Below, piece by piece: positions 20,371-28,854 of a DNA stretch of 64,000 bases. Position numbers and translations under genes: made by a program. Every line of letters starts with the position of its first letter. The stretch's first letter is position 1. The notes beneath the pieces were generated by a model. The model did not search any database. It was not told the DNA's origin and saw only the letters and a program-made list of their open reading frames with translations. This DNA is from Corynebacterium auris (lineage in GTDB: Bacteria > Actinomycetota > Actinomycetes > Mycobacteriales > Mycobacteriaceae): the NCBI RefSeq assembly GCF_030408575.1, contig NZ_CP047047.1, positions 2,287,275 through 2,351,274 of the forward strand, written 5' to 3'.

Positions 20371-20540
20371 GGACCTCATCACCTCCTGTGGTCTAAAAAT
20401 TTACGGTTTCGGCCACCGCACCTCGCGGTGGCAGGAGGGTCGTTGCGTCAAGCAACTCGACCAGCCTACCCCACCGTTGCCGCAGGGCAAAATGCTTATC
20501 GACGCCTCACCAGCGTCTTCGCCCGATTACACGCCCCCGA

Positions 20541-20735
20541 TTACATGCCCGGGTTGGGTGCCGCGATGAACACCGCGATGAAGACGGGGATCACGGTGAC
20601 GAAGAGGAAGGCCGCGACGCCGAGCCCCACGGCGAGCGGGACGTGGCGCCGGCGCGCCGTCACATAGAAGGACGCCGCAATGAGCACGAACCCAACGACG
20701 ATCGAGGCGATTCCGACAATGGTCGCGGTATTCAC
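20541..20735 (-). CDS. Small two-helix membrane protein
   Basis: The protein has 64 residues starting with GTG, whose bases overlap the TGA stop of the upstream gene (GTGA), so translation is coupled. It has two membrane helices: IVGIASIVVGFVLIAASFYV and LAVGLGVAAFLFVTVIPVFI, joined by TARRRHVP. The cytoplasm-facing basic loop suggests both ends are outside. The function is not known; it is likely made together with the GT87-type protein. Confidence 0.7.
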   Translation of the reverse strand: MNTATIVGIASIVVGFVLIAASFYVTARRRHVPLAVGLGVAAFLFVTVIPVFIAVFIAAPNPGM

Positions 20736-22177
20736 GGGCGCCTCCACTGCACCGGGACGGTAAGCAGCGGGTCGCGCCCGGCGTGCGCTTCGGCAACCCT
20801 GTCGCGGGTGTAGCCCAGCACCTGGCGCACGACGAGCACCATCATGGCCACGATGAAGGCGTCGCGCGCGATGACGATGACGTTGACGGCCTCCCCGGGC
20901 AGGCCGTTGTTGTCCACCCCGAGCAGGTGCCACATGAGGATCGGCCAGACCATCATGTCCACCGTCATCCACGCCAGGAGCAGGCGCCAGCGCGGCAGCG
21001 CGAGCACGGCGGGCACGACCAGCCACAGGGAGTACTGGGGGCTCCACACCTTGTTGAAGAGTAGGAAGAACGCCACGATGAGGAAGAGCAGCTCCGCTAC
21101 GCGCGGCTGCCGCGGCGCTGTGAGGCCGAGCACGAGGGTGAACAGGCAGCCGCCAATAAAAAGCAGAAGGGTCACGGTGTTCAGGATGACCGGGGTGCCT
21201 TCCCCGTCGAAGCCCTCCCACCCGGTCAGACGCGAGATCACGGCGTAGATCGTGGTCCACTCCCAGCCGCGCTCGGTGTTGAGGCGGTTGAACTCGGCCC
21301 ACGCCTCGGGGTTGCGCAGGTAGACGGGGAGGTTCACCGCGATCCACGTGAGCGCCGCGGCGCCCGCCATCCGCAGGAAGGGAGCCCACGTCCGCGTGCG
21401 CAGCGCCAGGGTGAAGTAGGCGCCGAGGACGAACAAGGGCCAGAGCTTGAACGCCGTGCCCAGGCCGATGAGAGCGCCGGCGAGCCAGAACCGCCGGTTG
21501 CGCGCCGCCAGGAGCGCCGCGACGAGGAAGAAGATCGAGGGGATGTCCCAGTTGGTGAAGGCGTGGGTGATCAGCAGCGGGCTGCCTGCCACGAGGAGGG
21601 TGTCCCAGACGCGGTTTCCCGCGAGCTCCGCGACCATGCGTGCGGTGGCGACCCACACAAGGGCCATCACGAAGGCGGTGAGGTAGAAGTACCAGCCGGC
21701 CTCCGGGAGCACGCCGGAAACCAGGCCCGCGGTGTTGCGGGCAATGAATCCCATGATGTTCTGGAACACCCCGGCCAGGACGGGGTACTCCATGTAGCGG
21801 GTGACGCCGTCTTCCACCCAGGAGTAGTCGTACGCGAAGCCGGGCTGGTCCAGCCCCCGACCGTGGTAGAGCGGGACGATGTCGTTGTAGCAAAAGGAGG
21901 TGTACTGCCGGGCGCCCGACCAATCGAGTTGGAGCACCCCGTTGTCGTCCGGCGCGCCGCCTGTGCAGTTCGCCTTGCTGAACACACCCAGAGAAAGGAA
22001 GGCCCAGGCGAGGGCGAGGATCGCCCGGAGTGGCGTCCAGAAGGACGCGCGCCCCGGCACCGCGAAGCGGCCCAGCGGGCCGCCGAGGAAAGCCACCCAC
22101 CCCTGGGCGAGAGGCTCGGTGCGGCCCGGCTGGACGCGCGCGGTCGGGTCGGGGGCCGTGTGCTCTCTCACCACCAC
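20732..22177 (-). CDS. GT87/DUF2029-type polytopic glycosyltransferase-like membrane protein
   Basis: The protein has 481 residues, starting at a run of three GTG codons (22177-22169) five bases after the ponA stop. It has about 10-12 membrane segments. After the first segment is an extracellular loop (CTGGAPDDNGVLQLDWSGAR, then YMEYPVLAGVFQ), typical of GT-C polyprenol-phosphate-dependent mannosyl or arabinosyl transferases. Its place between a class A PBP and rpsF matches Rv0051 in M. tuberculosis, a membrane protein of the same type. It probably transfers a sugar from a lipid carrier to an envelope glycan; donor and acceptor are unknown. Confidence 0.8.
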   Translation of the reverse strand: MVVREHTAPDPTARVQPGRTEPLAQGWVAFLGGPLGRFAVPGRASFWTPLRAILALAWAFLSLGVFSKANCTGGAPDDNGVLQLDWSGARQYTSFCYNDIVPLYHGRGLDQPGFAYDYSWVEDGVTRYMEYPVLAGVFQNIMGFIARNTAGLVSGVLPEAGWYFYLTAFVMALVWVATARMVAELAGNRVWDTLLVAGSPLLITHAFTNWDIPSIFFLVAALLAARNRRFWLAGALIGLGTAFKLWPLFVLGAYFTLALRTRTWAPFLRMAGAAALTWIAVNLPVYLRNPEAWAEFNRLNTERGWEWTTIYAVISRLTGWEGFDGEGTPVILNTVTLLLFIGGCLFTLVLGLTAPRQPRVAELLFLIVAFFLLFNKVWSPQYSLWLVVPAVLALPRWRLLLAWMTVDMMVWPILMWHLLGVDNNGLPGEAVNVIVIARDAFIVAMMVLVVRQVLGYTRDRVAEAHAGRDPLLTVPVQWRRP

Positions 22178-22179
22178 GC

Positions 22180-24417
22180 TTAGCCGCCGAGCAACTCGCC
22201 GATCGCGTCGAGCGCGTCCTGCACCGGGGCGGGCGCTTCCGGCAGCTCCGGCTCGGGAGCGGGGGCGGGAGCCGGGGCGGGAGCCGGGGCCGGTGCAGGC
22301 GCGGGCGCGGGAGCCGGGGCAGGAGCGGGGGCGGGCGCCGGGGCAGGCGCGTAGCCGCCGCCACCGCCGCCGCCTCCAGTGCCGGTGCCCGAGCCGTAGT
22401 TGTAGTAGTAGCCGCCGCCGCCACCGAGGCCCGTCCCTCCGCTGTAAGCATTGACGCCCCAGGTCACCGGCGCTGCGTCGGGGAAGGACTCGAACTCCTG
22501 GCCCTCGAGGGTGGTGTCCATGACGCCCTTCCAGATCTGGGCCGGGGCGTCGGAGCCGTACATGTTGGCGCCCCACTGGTTGAAGATCGGGGTGGTGTTG
22601 TCGGCGGTGCCGACCCACACAGCCATAGCGAGCTGCGGGGTGGAGCCGACCATCCAGGCGTCCTTGTTCGTGCCGGTGTCGCCCATCTGGGCGGTGCCGG
22701 TCTTGCCCGCGGAGGGTCGACCGCCCGCGAGGGTGGCGTTCGAGTACGGGATCACGGGCCCCAGCGCCTGCATGACGTTGTCGGCGACCTGCTCGGACAC
22801 GCGGCGCTCCTCGTAGGAGCGGTCCACCTCGTAGAGGACCTCGCCGCGCGCGTCGGCGACCCTTTCCACGAAGTGCGTGGGCCTGTAAATGCCGCGGTTG
22901 GTCAGCGTGGTCATCGCCGTCGCCATGTCCAGCACGCGGCTCTGGTACTGGCCCAGCACGATGCCTTCGTAAGGCTGGCCGCCGTTTTCGCGCAACGTGA
23001 CGGGAATGCCCGGGATCGAGCGGGCCACGCCGAGCGCGTGCGCCATGTCGGCGGTGTCCTGGGTGGTGTTGTGCAGCTCGTCCTGGATGCGCAGGAACGC
23101 GGTGTTGGAGGAGATGCGGGTGGCTTCCGCCATGGAGATCATGCCCGCGTTGCCGCCGTCCCAGTTGTTGACGGTGATGCCGCCGGGCAGCGGAACCGGG
23201 GAGTCGTCGAAGGTGGCGGTCAGCGGGATGCCCTGCTGCAGCGCCGCGGCGAGCGCGAAGATCTTGAAGGTCGAACCGGTCTGCAGGCCCGCGTTGGCGT
23301 AGTCCCAGCCGCTGGGGTCGTCGCCGCCGTAGTAGGCGCGTACGGCGCCGGTTGCGGGCTCGATGGCCACCACGCCCGTGCGCGCGTCTTCCTGCAGCAC
23401 GGAGAGGCGCTCGTTGGAGATGCGCTCGACGTCGTCCTGCAGCGCGGCGCTGACGGTCGTGGTGATCTGCAGGCCACGGTTGGTCAGGTCATCCTCGGTG
23501 ATGCCGATGCGCTCGAGCTCCTCCATCACCTGGTTCTTGATCAGGCCGTTCGGGCCCGTCGCCTCGGTGTAGGCGGAGTAGGTCTGCGGGTCACGGGTCT
23601 CCGGGTAGGTCAACTGCTGGCGCTCCTCGGCGGAGAGCTCGCCCATTTCCACCATGCCGTCCATCACGTAGTCCCAGCGCTCCCGCGCCGCGTCCGGGTT
23701 CGCCCAGGGGTCGAGCTGGCTGGGCAGCTGGATGGACGCGGCGAGCACGCCGCCCTCCTCCACCGTCAGCTCGGCGGCTGGCTTGTCGAAGAAGGCGTGG
23801 GCCGCGGCCTCGATGCCGTAGGCGTTGCGCCCGAAGTAGACGGTGTTGAGGTAGGCGTTGAGGATCTCGTCCTTGCTCCACGAATTGGTCATTTTGATGG
23901 AGTAGACCAGCTCCTTCGCCTTGCGCTCGTAGGAGTACTCGTCGCCCACCAAGGCGTTCTTGACGTACTGCTGGGTGACGGTCGAGCCACCGCCGGCGGC
24001 GGGGTTGCCCGTGATCTGGCCGATCACGGCGCGGGCGAAGCCCGTGAAGGAGAACCCGGAGTTGGTCCAGAAATCGCGGTCCTCGGCGGCGAGCACCGCG
24101 TTCTGGACGTGCTCGGGCACCTCCTCCAGCGGGATCTGGACGCGGTTGCCCTCCGCCGGGACCACGCGGGCGAGCTCGGTTTCACCGTCGTTGAAGTAGA
24201 TGTTGGACACCTGCGCGGCGTTGATCTCGTGCGGCTGGGGGATCTCCGCGCGGGCGTACTGCCACACAAACCAACCCAGCGGGATCGCCGCGAGCAGCGC
24301 GAGGCCGAGGAGGATCGCGAGAACCCACTGCGTCGCCTTGCTCCGCTTGCGGGTCGCCTGCCCCGCCTCCGTACGCTGTGCCTGCCCTTCGGGCGTGAGG
24401 TCTTCTTTGTCTGTCAC
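22180..24417 (-). CDS. ponA: Class A penicillin-binding protein (PonA1-like)
   Basis: The protein has 745 residues. A basic cytoplasmic tail (1-28) and one membrane anchor (about 31-52) come first. The GT51 transglycosylase domain follows, with catalytic glutamate in AAEDRDFW (E112) and GGSTVTQQYVKN. The transpeptidase has TGSTFKIF (serine near 382), SSN and KTGTAQMG. The C-terminal 50 residues are a PAPAPA tail. It polymerises and cross-links peptidoglycan outside the membrane and is the likely target of beta-lactams. It heads the operon with the GT87-type gene, overlapping in control with five bases between them. Confidence 0.95.
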   Translation of the reverse strand: MTDKEDLTPEGQAQRTEAGQATRKRSKATQWVLAILLGLALLAAIPLGWFVWQYARAEIPQPHEINAAQVSNIYFNDGETELARVVPAEGNRVQIPLEEVPEHVQNAVLAAEDRDFWTNSGFSFTGFARAVIGQITGNPAAGGGSTVTQQYVKNALVGDEYSYERKAKELVYSIKMTNSWSKDEILNAYLNTVYFGRNAYGIEAAAHAFFDKPAAELTVEEGGVLAASIQLPSQLDPWANPDAARERWDYVMDGMVEMGELSAEERQQLTYPETRDPQTYSAYTEATGPNGLIKNQVMEELERIGITEDDLTNRGLQITTTVSAALQDDVERISNERLSVLQEDARTGVVAIEPATGAVRAYYGGDDPSGWDYANAGLQTGSTFKIFALAAALQQGIPLTATFDDSPVPLPGGITVNNWDGGNAGMISMAEATRISSNTAFLRIQDELHNTTQDTADMAHALGVARSIPGIPVTLRENGGQPYEGIVLGQYQSRVLDMATAMTTLTNRGIYRPTHFVERVADARGEVLYEVDRSYEERRVSEQVADNVMQALGPVIPYSNATLAGGRPSAGKTGTAQMGDTGTNKDAWMVGSTPQLAMAVWVGTADNTTPIFNQWGANMYGSDAPAQIWKGVMDTTLEGQEFESFPDAAPVTWGVNAYSGGTGLGGGGGYYYNYGSGTGTGGGGGGGGYAPAPAPAPAPAPAPAPAPAPAPAPAPAPAPAPEPELPEAPAPVQDALDAIGELLGG
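22228..22348 (-). repeat. Ala-Pro coding repeat in the PonA tail
   Basis: About 120 bases of GCNCCN dipeptide repeats encode the Ala-Pro tail of PonA. The repeat is coding, but such tracts change length easily between strains. Confidence 0.7.
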
Positions 24418-24500
24418 GAGTTTTTCCTGCGTCGTCCCTGCACCGCTTTAGCGCGTGCGCGTTGATTGCTAGGTGATACCCTACGTCCTCCGCTGACGAA

Positions 24501-24863
24501 TCACACTACCGGCGCGGCTGTGACTTCTCGCAGAAGGTGGTTCCAGCTGCAATGTTGGCAGACCTCGACGACGTGAACGGTAATCGGCCCGACCTCCGCG
24601 ACCAGCGCTTCGACCTCTTCCGCACTGCGGGCCGTGCCCGACCTGCGGCCCAGGTTGTCCCCGTAGACCCAGAGCACCTCGCGCATGTCGCGCTCGCAGA
24701 CCGGGCACGGCCGGGCGGAGTCGGTACCGTGGAACTGCGCGGCCGCGCGGAGGAGGAAATCGGCGTCGCATATGGCGTCGACAGGCACCCGCCCCTGGTT
24801 GAACTCCCGCAGGAGGGTACGCCTTTGCCACTCGTGGGAGATCTCTTGGCTGTAGGCGATCAT
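24501..24863 (-). CDS. DUF5318 family protein
   Basis: The protein has 120 residues from the ATG at 24863 (MIAYSQEISHEWQRR); an ATG three codons upstream (24872) is an alternative. It contains two CxxC pairs, CPVC near residue 52 and CQHC near residue 105, which can bind zinc, plus DADFLLRAA and REVLWVYGDNLGR. This family sits next to ponA in corynebacteria and mycobacteria (Rv0049 position). The role is unknown; a small zinc-ribbon partner is likely. It diverges from the MarR gene. Confidence 0.8.
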   Translation of the reverse strand: MIAYSQEISHEWQRRTLLREFNQGRVPVDAICDADFLLRAAAQFHGTDSARPCPVCERDMREVLWVYGDNLGRRSGTARSAEEVEALVAEVGPITVHVVEVCQHCSWNHLLREVTAAPVV

Positions 24864-24945
24864 CGTCGCCATCCTAACGTGGTTGGGTTTTGCGTCGCAG
24901 GTGGTAAGATTCCTCAATAGTTTTGCAATCGTAAGAAGGTAGGAG

Positions 24946-25437
24946 ATGTCTGAAGACTCCGGCGCCACCCCCAGCGGCACCACGCCCAGCCCCCGCGAGA
25001 TCGCGGAGCGCATCCGCCCCTCCATGACGAGCCTGTACGTCACGTACTTCCGCATCGCGGAGCAGTCGGATCTGACGGGCCCGCAGCTGTCCATCCTCTC
25101 CCGCCTCAACGACTACGGCCCGTCGCGCATCAGCAAGATCGCGGAGGCCGAGGGCGTGCGCATGCCCACCGCCTCGAACACCGTCAACCAGCTGGAAAAG
25201 CGCGGACTCGTGCACCGCGCCCGCGACGAGTCCGACCGGCGCGGCGTGACCGTGGAGCTGACCGAGAAGGGTCGCACTGAGCTCGACCGGGTGGGCGAGG
25301 AGCGCACGGCCTACCTGGCCGACATGATTTCCACCCTCTCCGAGGAGAATCTGCGCAAGGCGAGCGAACTGGCGGATGTGGTCAACGCGCTGGCCGAGGC
25401 CTACGTCAACTCCCCCATTAACGGCAAGCGGGACTGA
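24946..25437 (+). CDS. MarR-family regulator (MalR-like)
   Basis: The protein has 163 residues, with AGGAG before the ATG. The winged helix occupies residues 40-110: SIAEQSDLTGPQLSILSRLN region, then ISKIAEAEGVRMPTASNTVN and RARDESDRRGVTVELTEKG (the wing with DxRxxxV). MarR dimers bind palindromes and often sense phenolic compounds or oxidation. In C. glutamicum the MarR-type regulator MalR is linked to a universal stress protein gene and controls envelope-stress genes; the same neighbour follows here. Orthology is likely but not tested. Confidence 0.85.
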   Translation: MSEDSGATPSGTTPSPREIAERIRPSMTSLYVTYFRIAEQSDLTGPQLSILSRLNDYGPSRISKIAEAEGVRMPTASNTVNQLEKRGLVHRARDESDRRGVTVELTEKGRTELDRVGEERTAYLADMISTLSEENLRKASELADVVNALAEAYVNSPINGKRD

Positions 25438-25487
25438 CAGGGGATAATGGGACCGTTGTCCAGATCCCTACCCCTTTCCTCACGACC

Positions 25488-26471
25488 ATGACTCTCGACC
25501 TTTCCCGGCGCAGCGACGACCCCACCCCCGCCCTGCGCCTGACGGTCGGCTGGGACACCGCCAACCCCGACGGGTTGGAGTTCGCAGCCTGGCTGGGCCG
25601 TTCCATGGCCGTTTCCGTCAACGTCATCTCGGCCTCCCCGCGCTCGTGGACGAAGTCGCTGTCCCCGAAGAAGTACAAAAAGTGGCTCGCCGCCGAGAAG
25701 GAAAACGCCACCTCGCGGGCGCTTTCGGCGCTCGCCGATCACCTCCCCCGCCACCAGTGGGCGCAGGAACCATGCATGCTTGTCGACGCCTCCAGCGAGC
25801 CCGCTGCCCTCACCGAAGCGGCCCGCTCCGTCGGCGCCGACATCATCGTGCTCAGCTCCAGCGCGCACCTGAAGCAGGCCCGGTTCCTTGCCTCCCCCAC
25901 CGCCGACGCCCTCATGCATTCCTCGCCGCTGCCCCTCGGCCTCGTCCCTAAGGGCCTAAAGCTGTCGAAGAAGGGCGTCACCCGCGTCAACCTTGCGTTG
26001 CTGCACACCGGGGGCTTCGGAGGCCCGGCGGGCGACGAGACCTCGGGCCTGCTGTGCGCGGTGCGCCTGGCGCTGCGCCTCGAGGCCCCGCTGCGCCTCG
26101 TTTCGGTGCTGCCCGAGATGCCCGACGTGGACGGGCTGGGATCCGAGCCCGCCGAATCCTACGAATCGGCGCTGTCGCTTCTGGACCGGGCCCGCGACGA
26201 GGCCTTCGAACTCGCCGCCGAGGAGGCCGCGGCGTCCGAGTCGCCCCTCGAGGTGGAGACCGCGCTCGCGTATGGCAACGGCTGGGAAAAGGCGGTGACC
26301 TCAGTGAAATGGAAGAAGGGGGACATCGTCTGCCTCGGCTCCCACCCCACCGCTGTGGACCAGCGCGTGTTAGCCGGTTCGCGGGCGAGCGAGTTCTTGC
26401 GCTACGCGCCGGCCCCAGTGATCATCTTCCCCCGCGTCGAGGGCCGCGTCGAGGGCCACGTCGAGGATTAA
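25488..26471 (+). CDS. UspA-like protein with two degenerate domains
   Basis: The protein has 327 residues and lies 50 bases after the MarR gene. Two UspA-like halves are seen: LRLTVGWDTANPDGLEFAAW to PLPLGLVPKG, and VNLALLHTGGFG to YAPAPVIIFP. The classical nucleotide motif GxxGxxxGS is changed (SSSAHLKQARFLASPTAD in half 1, GSHPTAVDQRVLAGSRASE in half 2), so ATP binding may be lost in half 1. No ribosome site precedes the ATG clearly. Probably cotranscribed with the MarR gene and part of stress response. Confidence 0.78.
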   Translation: MTLDLSRRSDDPTPALRLTVGWDTANPDGLEFAAWLGRSMAVSVNVISASPRSWTKSLSPKKYKKWLAAEKENATSRALSALADHLPRHQWAQEPCMLVDASSEPAALTEAARSVGADIIVLSSSAHLKQARFLASPTADALMHSSPLPLGLVPKGLKLSKKGVTRVNLALLHTGGFGGPAGDETSGLLCAVRLALRLEAPLRLVSVLPEMPDVDGLGSEPAESYESALSLLDRARDEAFELAAEEAAASESPLEVETALAYGNGWEKAVTSVKWKKGDIVCLGSHPTAVDQRVLAGSRASEFLRYAPAPVIIFPRVEGRVEGHVED

Positions 26472-26496
26472 ACGCCGCCGCGCCTATGGTGGGGGC

Positions 26497-26967
26497 ATGC
26501 GCGACCACCCGGAAAACGACCTGCACGGCAGGGCCGACTACTACAACCGCCCCCGCCCCGAGCCGCAGAGCTTCGACGACCTCGCGGACGAGCCCGACCC
26601 GCTCGAGGTGGCGCAGCGCAACCGAAACTCGACGCGCCAGGCCATCTTCTACGCCATCGGCACGCTCGCGGTCACCGCGCTCGTCGGTTTTCTCACGGCG
26701 CTCGCGTTCCGGCTCGCCGGCGGCCCGCTTTGCGACTCCGGCCCGGCGACCTGGCTGTGCACGCGCGAAGCCCGCCTGTGGTGGGCGATCATCAACTCGG
26801 TGCCCCCGGTCGCGGGCCTGATCGGCTGCGCGGTGATCATGGTGCGCAAGCTCAACCGGTATGAGCGCTGGGTGCCGTGGATGGGCGTGTTCTGGCTACC
26901 CATCGTCCCGTTCACCATGTGGTGGCTGACGGTGACCATCGGCATCCTCGCCCGCGACACCGCCTAG
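26497..26967 (+). CDS. Small membrane protein of unknown function
   Basis: The protein has 156 residues. Residues 1-48 are hydrophilic ([20 protein letters not shown]). Then come three membrane segments, [40 protein letters not shown] and [20 protein letters not shown]. The two cysteines of [17 protein letters not shown] lie in the first outer loop. I do not recognise the family. It begins 25 bases after the UspA-like gene and ends in a four-base CTAG overlap with the convergent trhO. Confidence 0.7.
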   Translation: MRDHPENDLHGRADYYNRPRPEPQSFDDLADEPDPLEVAQRNRNSTRQAIFYAIGTLAVTALVGFLTALAFRLAGGPLCDSGPATWLCTREARLWWAIINSVPPVAGLIGCAVIMVRKLNRYERWVPWMGVFWLPIVPFTMWWLTVTIGILARDTA

Positions 26968-27845
26968 GCACCCGCGCACGCTGCGCACACGGGCTGGGCC
27001 TCACGGCAGGCCGGGCAGCTCAGGTACTGGGCGCGGCACTCGGGCTCGTTGGCGCAGTTGTAGAACTGGTTGGTCGCCTCCCCGCAGTGCACGCAGTGCC
27101 CGAGCTGGACGTAGTTCGGGTCGTCCGGCGCGCCGAACTCGGTGTGCATGCGCTTGTCAAAGACGTAGAGCGAGCCCTCCCACAGCCCGTCGTTTTCGTA
27201 CTTTTCCCCGTAGCGCACGATCCCGCCGTCAAGCTGGTAGACCTCGGTGAATCCACGATTGACCATCAGGCTGGAGAGCACCTCACAGCGGATCCCCCCG
27301 GTGCAGTAGGAGATGACGGGCCGGTCCTTCATCCAGTCGTACTTGCCGCTGTCGAGCTCCGCGATGAAGTCGTGGGTGGTGTCCACGTCGGGGACCACGG
27401 CGTTTTTGAACCGCCCGATCTGCGCCTCCCGGGTATTGCGCCCGTCGAAGAAGACGGCGTCGGGCCGGGCGTCGATAAGCGAGTTCACCTCCTCCGGGCT
27501 CAGGCGGGTGCCGCCGCCGACGACCCCGTGCTCGTCGACGCGAAGCTCCTCCGGCACCCCGAAGGAGACGATCTCCTCGCGCGCCTTGACGCTGAGCTTG
27601 GGAAAGTCCTCCCTGCCGCCCTCCGACCACTTGTACTCAATGCCGCGGAAGTACTCGCGCGTTTTGCGCGCGTAGGCCTTGCAGGCGCCGATGTCCCCGC
27701 CTACCGTGCCGTTGATACCGTGCGGGGAGACGATGATCCTGCCGTGCAGCCCCAGCCCCTCACAAAGGTCGCGCTGCCACAGGCGCACGGCCTCCGGGTC
27801 GGCGACGGGCTGGAACTTGTAGTACAGGAGGATCTTGCTGATCAT
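26964..27845 (-). CDS. trhO: tRNA uridine hydroxylase, rhodanese type (TrhO/YceA)
   Basis: The protein has 293 residues. It has an N-terminal acylphosphatase-like domain ([10 protein letters not shown]), a rhodanese domain with active-site loop CTGGIRC (C181) and a cysteine-rich end with CVHC, CANEPEC, CPAC and CAAC pairs. TrhO forms 5-hydroxyuridine at position 34 of tRNA using prephenate-independent, oxygen-dependent chemistry. A TAGAAT hexamer lies six bases before the ATG, a sign of leaderless transcription, though it could also be cotranscribed with the gene nine bases upstream. Confidence 0.9.
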   Translation of the reverse strand: MISKILLYYKFQPVADPEAVRLWQRDLCEGLGLHGRIIVSPHGINGTVGGDIGACKAYARKTREYFRGIEYKWSEGGREDFPKLSVKAREEIVSFGVPEELRVDEHGVVGGGTRLSPEEVNSLIDARPDAVFFDGRNTREAQIGRFKNAVVPDVDTTHDFIAELDSGKYDWMKDRPVISYCTGGIRCEVLSSLMVNRGFTEVYQLDGGIVRYGEKYENDGLWEGSLYVFDKRMHTEFGAPDDPNYVQLGHCVHCGEATNQFYNCANEPECRAQYLSCPACREAQPVCAACAGA

Positions 27846-27854
27846 TCCTCGATT

Positions 27855-28748
27855 CTACGAGGCAGCGGTTTCATCGACCCGCTTGCCGTTGGAGTCGTAG
27901 ATGAAAAAGCCGCGCCCCACCTCAACGCCGATGCGCCCCTCGGCGATCATCTCCTCGAGGATCCCCGTGAACTTCTGCTGCCAGTCCGCCGGGTTTTCGT
28001 TCAGCTTGGCGACGGCCAGCATCGTGCGCAGGCCGATCACGTCCATTATTTCGAAGGGCCCACGGGGAGCCCCCGAGGAATTGCGCCAGTCCAGGTCGAT
28101 GTCCGCGGGCTCGGCGATGCCGTTGGCGTAGAGGTACTTGCCGGCGTTGAGGAAGGGCACGAGAAGAGTGTTGAGGATGTAGCCCGGCTGTTCCTTCTTC
28201 AGCTGCACCGGGACCATGCCGATGTTCTCGGCGAACTCGGTGAGCACGTCCACGTACTTCAGGTCGGTGCCCGCGTACGGCATGATCTCCGCGGTGTTCT
28301 GCAGCCAAATGTGGTTGGCAAAGTGCAGCGCCAGGAATCGCTGCGGCGAGCCGGTGGCGGCGGCGAAGTCGCTGGGCAGCAGAGTCGAGGTGTTGGTGGC
28401 AAAGACGGCCTCGGCCGGCGCGGCCTGGCCCACCCGCTGCCAGACGTCTCTTTTGATCTCCAGCTTCTCCGGGACGGCCTCGATGACTAGGTCCGCCTCG
28501 CGGACGGCGTCCTCCAGATCAGTACTTTGGCGGAGTCGGCCGCGCGCCGCGGACATGGATTCCTCGGTGGCGTCCTCCAGCTCCGCCACCATCTGCGCGC
28601 CGAAGGCATCGAAGCGCGCGCTGGCGGCCTGGAGGGCCTCGTCGGTGATGTCCCAGGAGACGACGTTGAAGCCGCGGTAAGCTGTGACGAGGGCAATCTG
28701 CGCGCCGAGGACTCCGGCGCCCAAAACGGTGACGTTTCTGATGTTCAT
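27855..28748 (-). CDS. 3-hydroxyacyl-CoA dehydrogenase
   Basis: The protein has 297 residues. The Rossmann motif GAGVLGAQIA (residues 10-19) binds NAD. NTSTLLPSDFA and RFLALHFANHIWLQNTAE contain the catalytic serine and histidine, and the C-terminal helical domain starts at PGYILNTLLVPFL. It oxidises L-3-hydroxyacyl-CoA to 3-ketoacyl-CoA in fatty-acid (or short-chain) beta-oxidation. TATAGT lies seven bases before the ATG, so it is probably leaderless. It lies nine bases before trhO. Confidence 0.9.
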   Translation of the reverse strand: MNIRNVTVLGAGVLGAQIALVTAYRGFNVVSWDITDEALQAASARFDAFGAQMVAELEDATEESMSAARGRLRQSTDLEDAVREADLVIEAVPEKLEIKRDVWQRVGQAAPAEAVFATNTSTLLPSDFAAATGSPQRFLALHFANHIWLQNTAEIMPYAGTDLKYVDVLTEFAENIGMVPVQLKKEQPGYILNTLLVPFLNAGKYLYANGIAEPADIDLDWRNSSGAPRGPFEIMDVIGLRTMLAVAKLNENPADWQQKFTGILEEMIAEGRIGVEVGRGFFIYDSNGKRVDETAAS

Positions 28749-28854
28749 GGCGGCAACTATACGTAGTTTCCCGAAGAAACATACCGCGTTTTTCGAGGGT
28801 TTTCGGGTTTTGCTGTTTCGGTATGAAAACCCCCGCGTTCATTCTCCGGCCGCG
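28749..28854 (-). promoter_or_regulatory. Promoter region with CATACCG inverted repeat
   Basis: CATACCG (28779-28785) and CGGTATG (28819-28825) are 7-bp inverted arms about 33 bases apart, in the gap between the DUF1846 gene and the dehydrogenase. They may be two half-sites of a regulator. TATAGT (28761-28756) is the candidate -10. Confidence 0.35.

Noticed and set aside
22228..22348. CRISPR or satellite array
   Set aside because: The repeat is a coding Ala-Pro tract at the end of ponA, with no spacers.
20541..22451. 636-codon minus-strand ORF in a second frame of the GT87/ponA region
   Set aside because: Most of it is an out-of-frame reading of the GT87-type gene; only its last 64 codons are a real small gene.
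22030..24465. 811-codon plus-strand ORF
   Set aside because: Antisense of ponA, whose transglycosylase and transpeptidase motifs prove the minus frame. Its composition (Arg, Gly, Val, His rich) is typical of GC-rich shadows.
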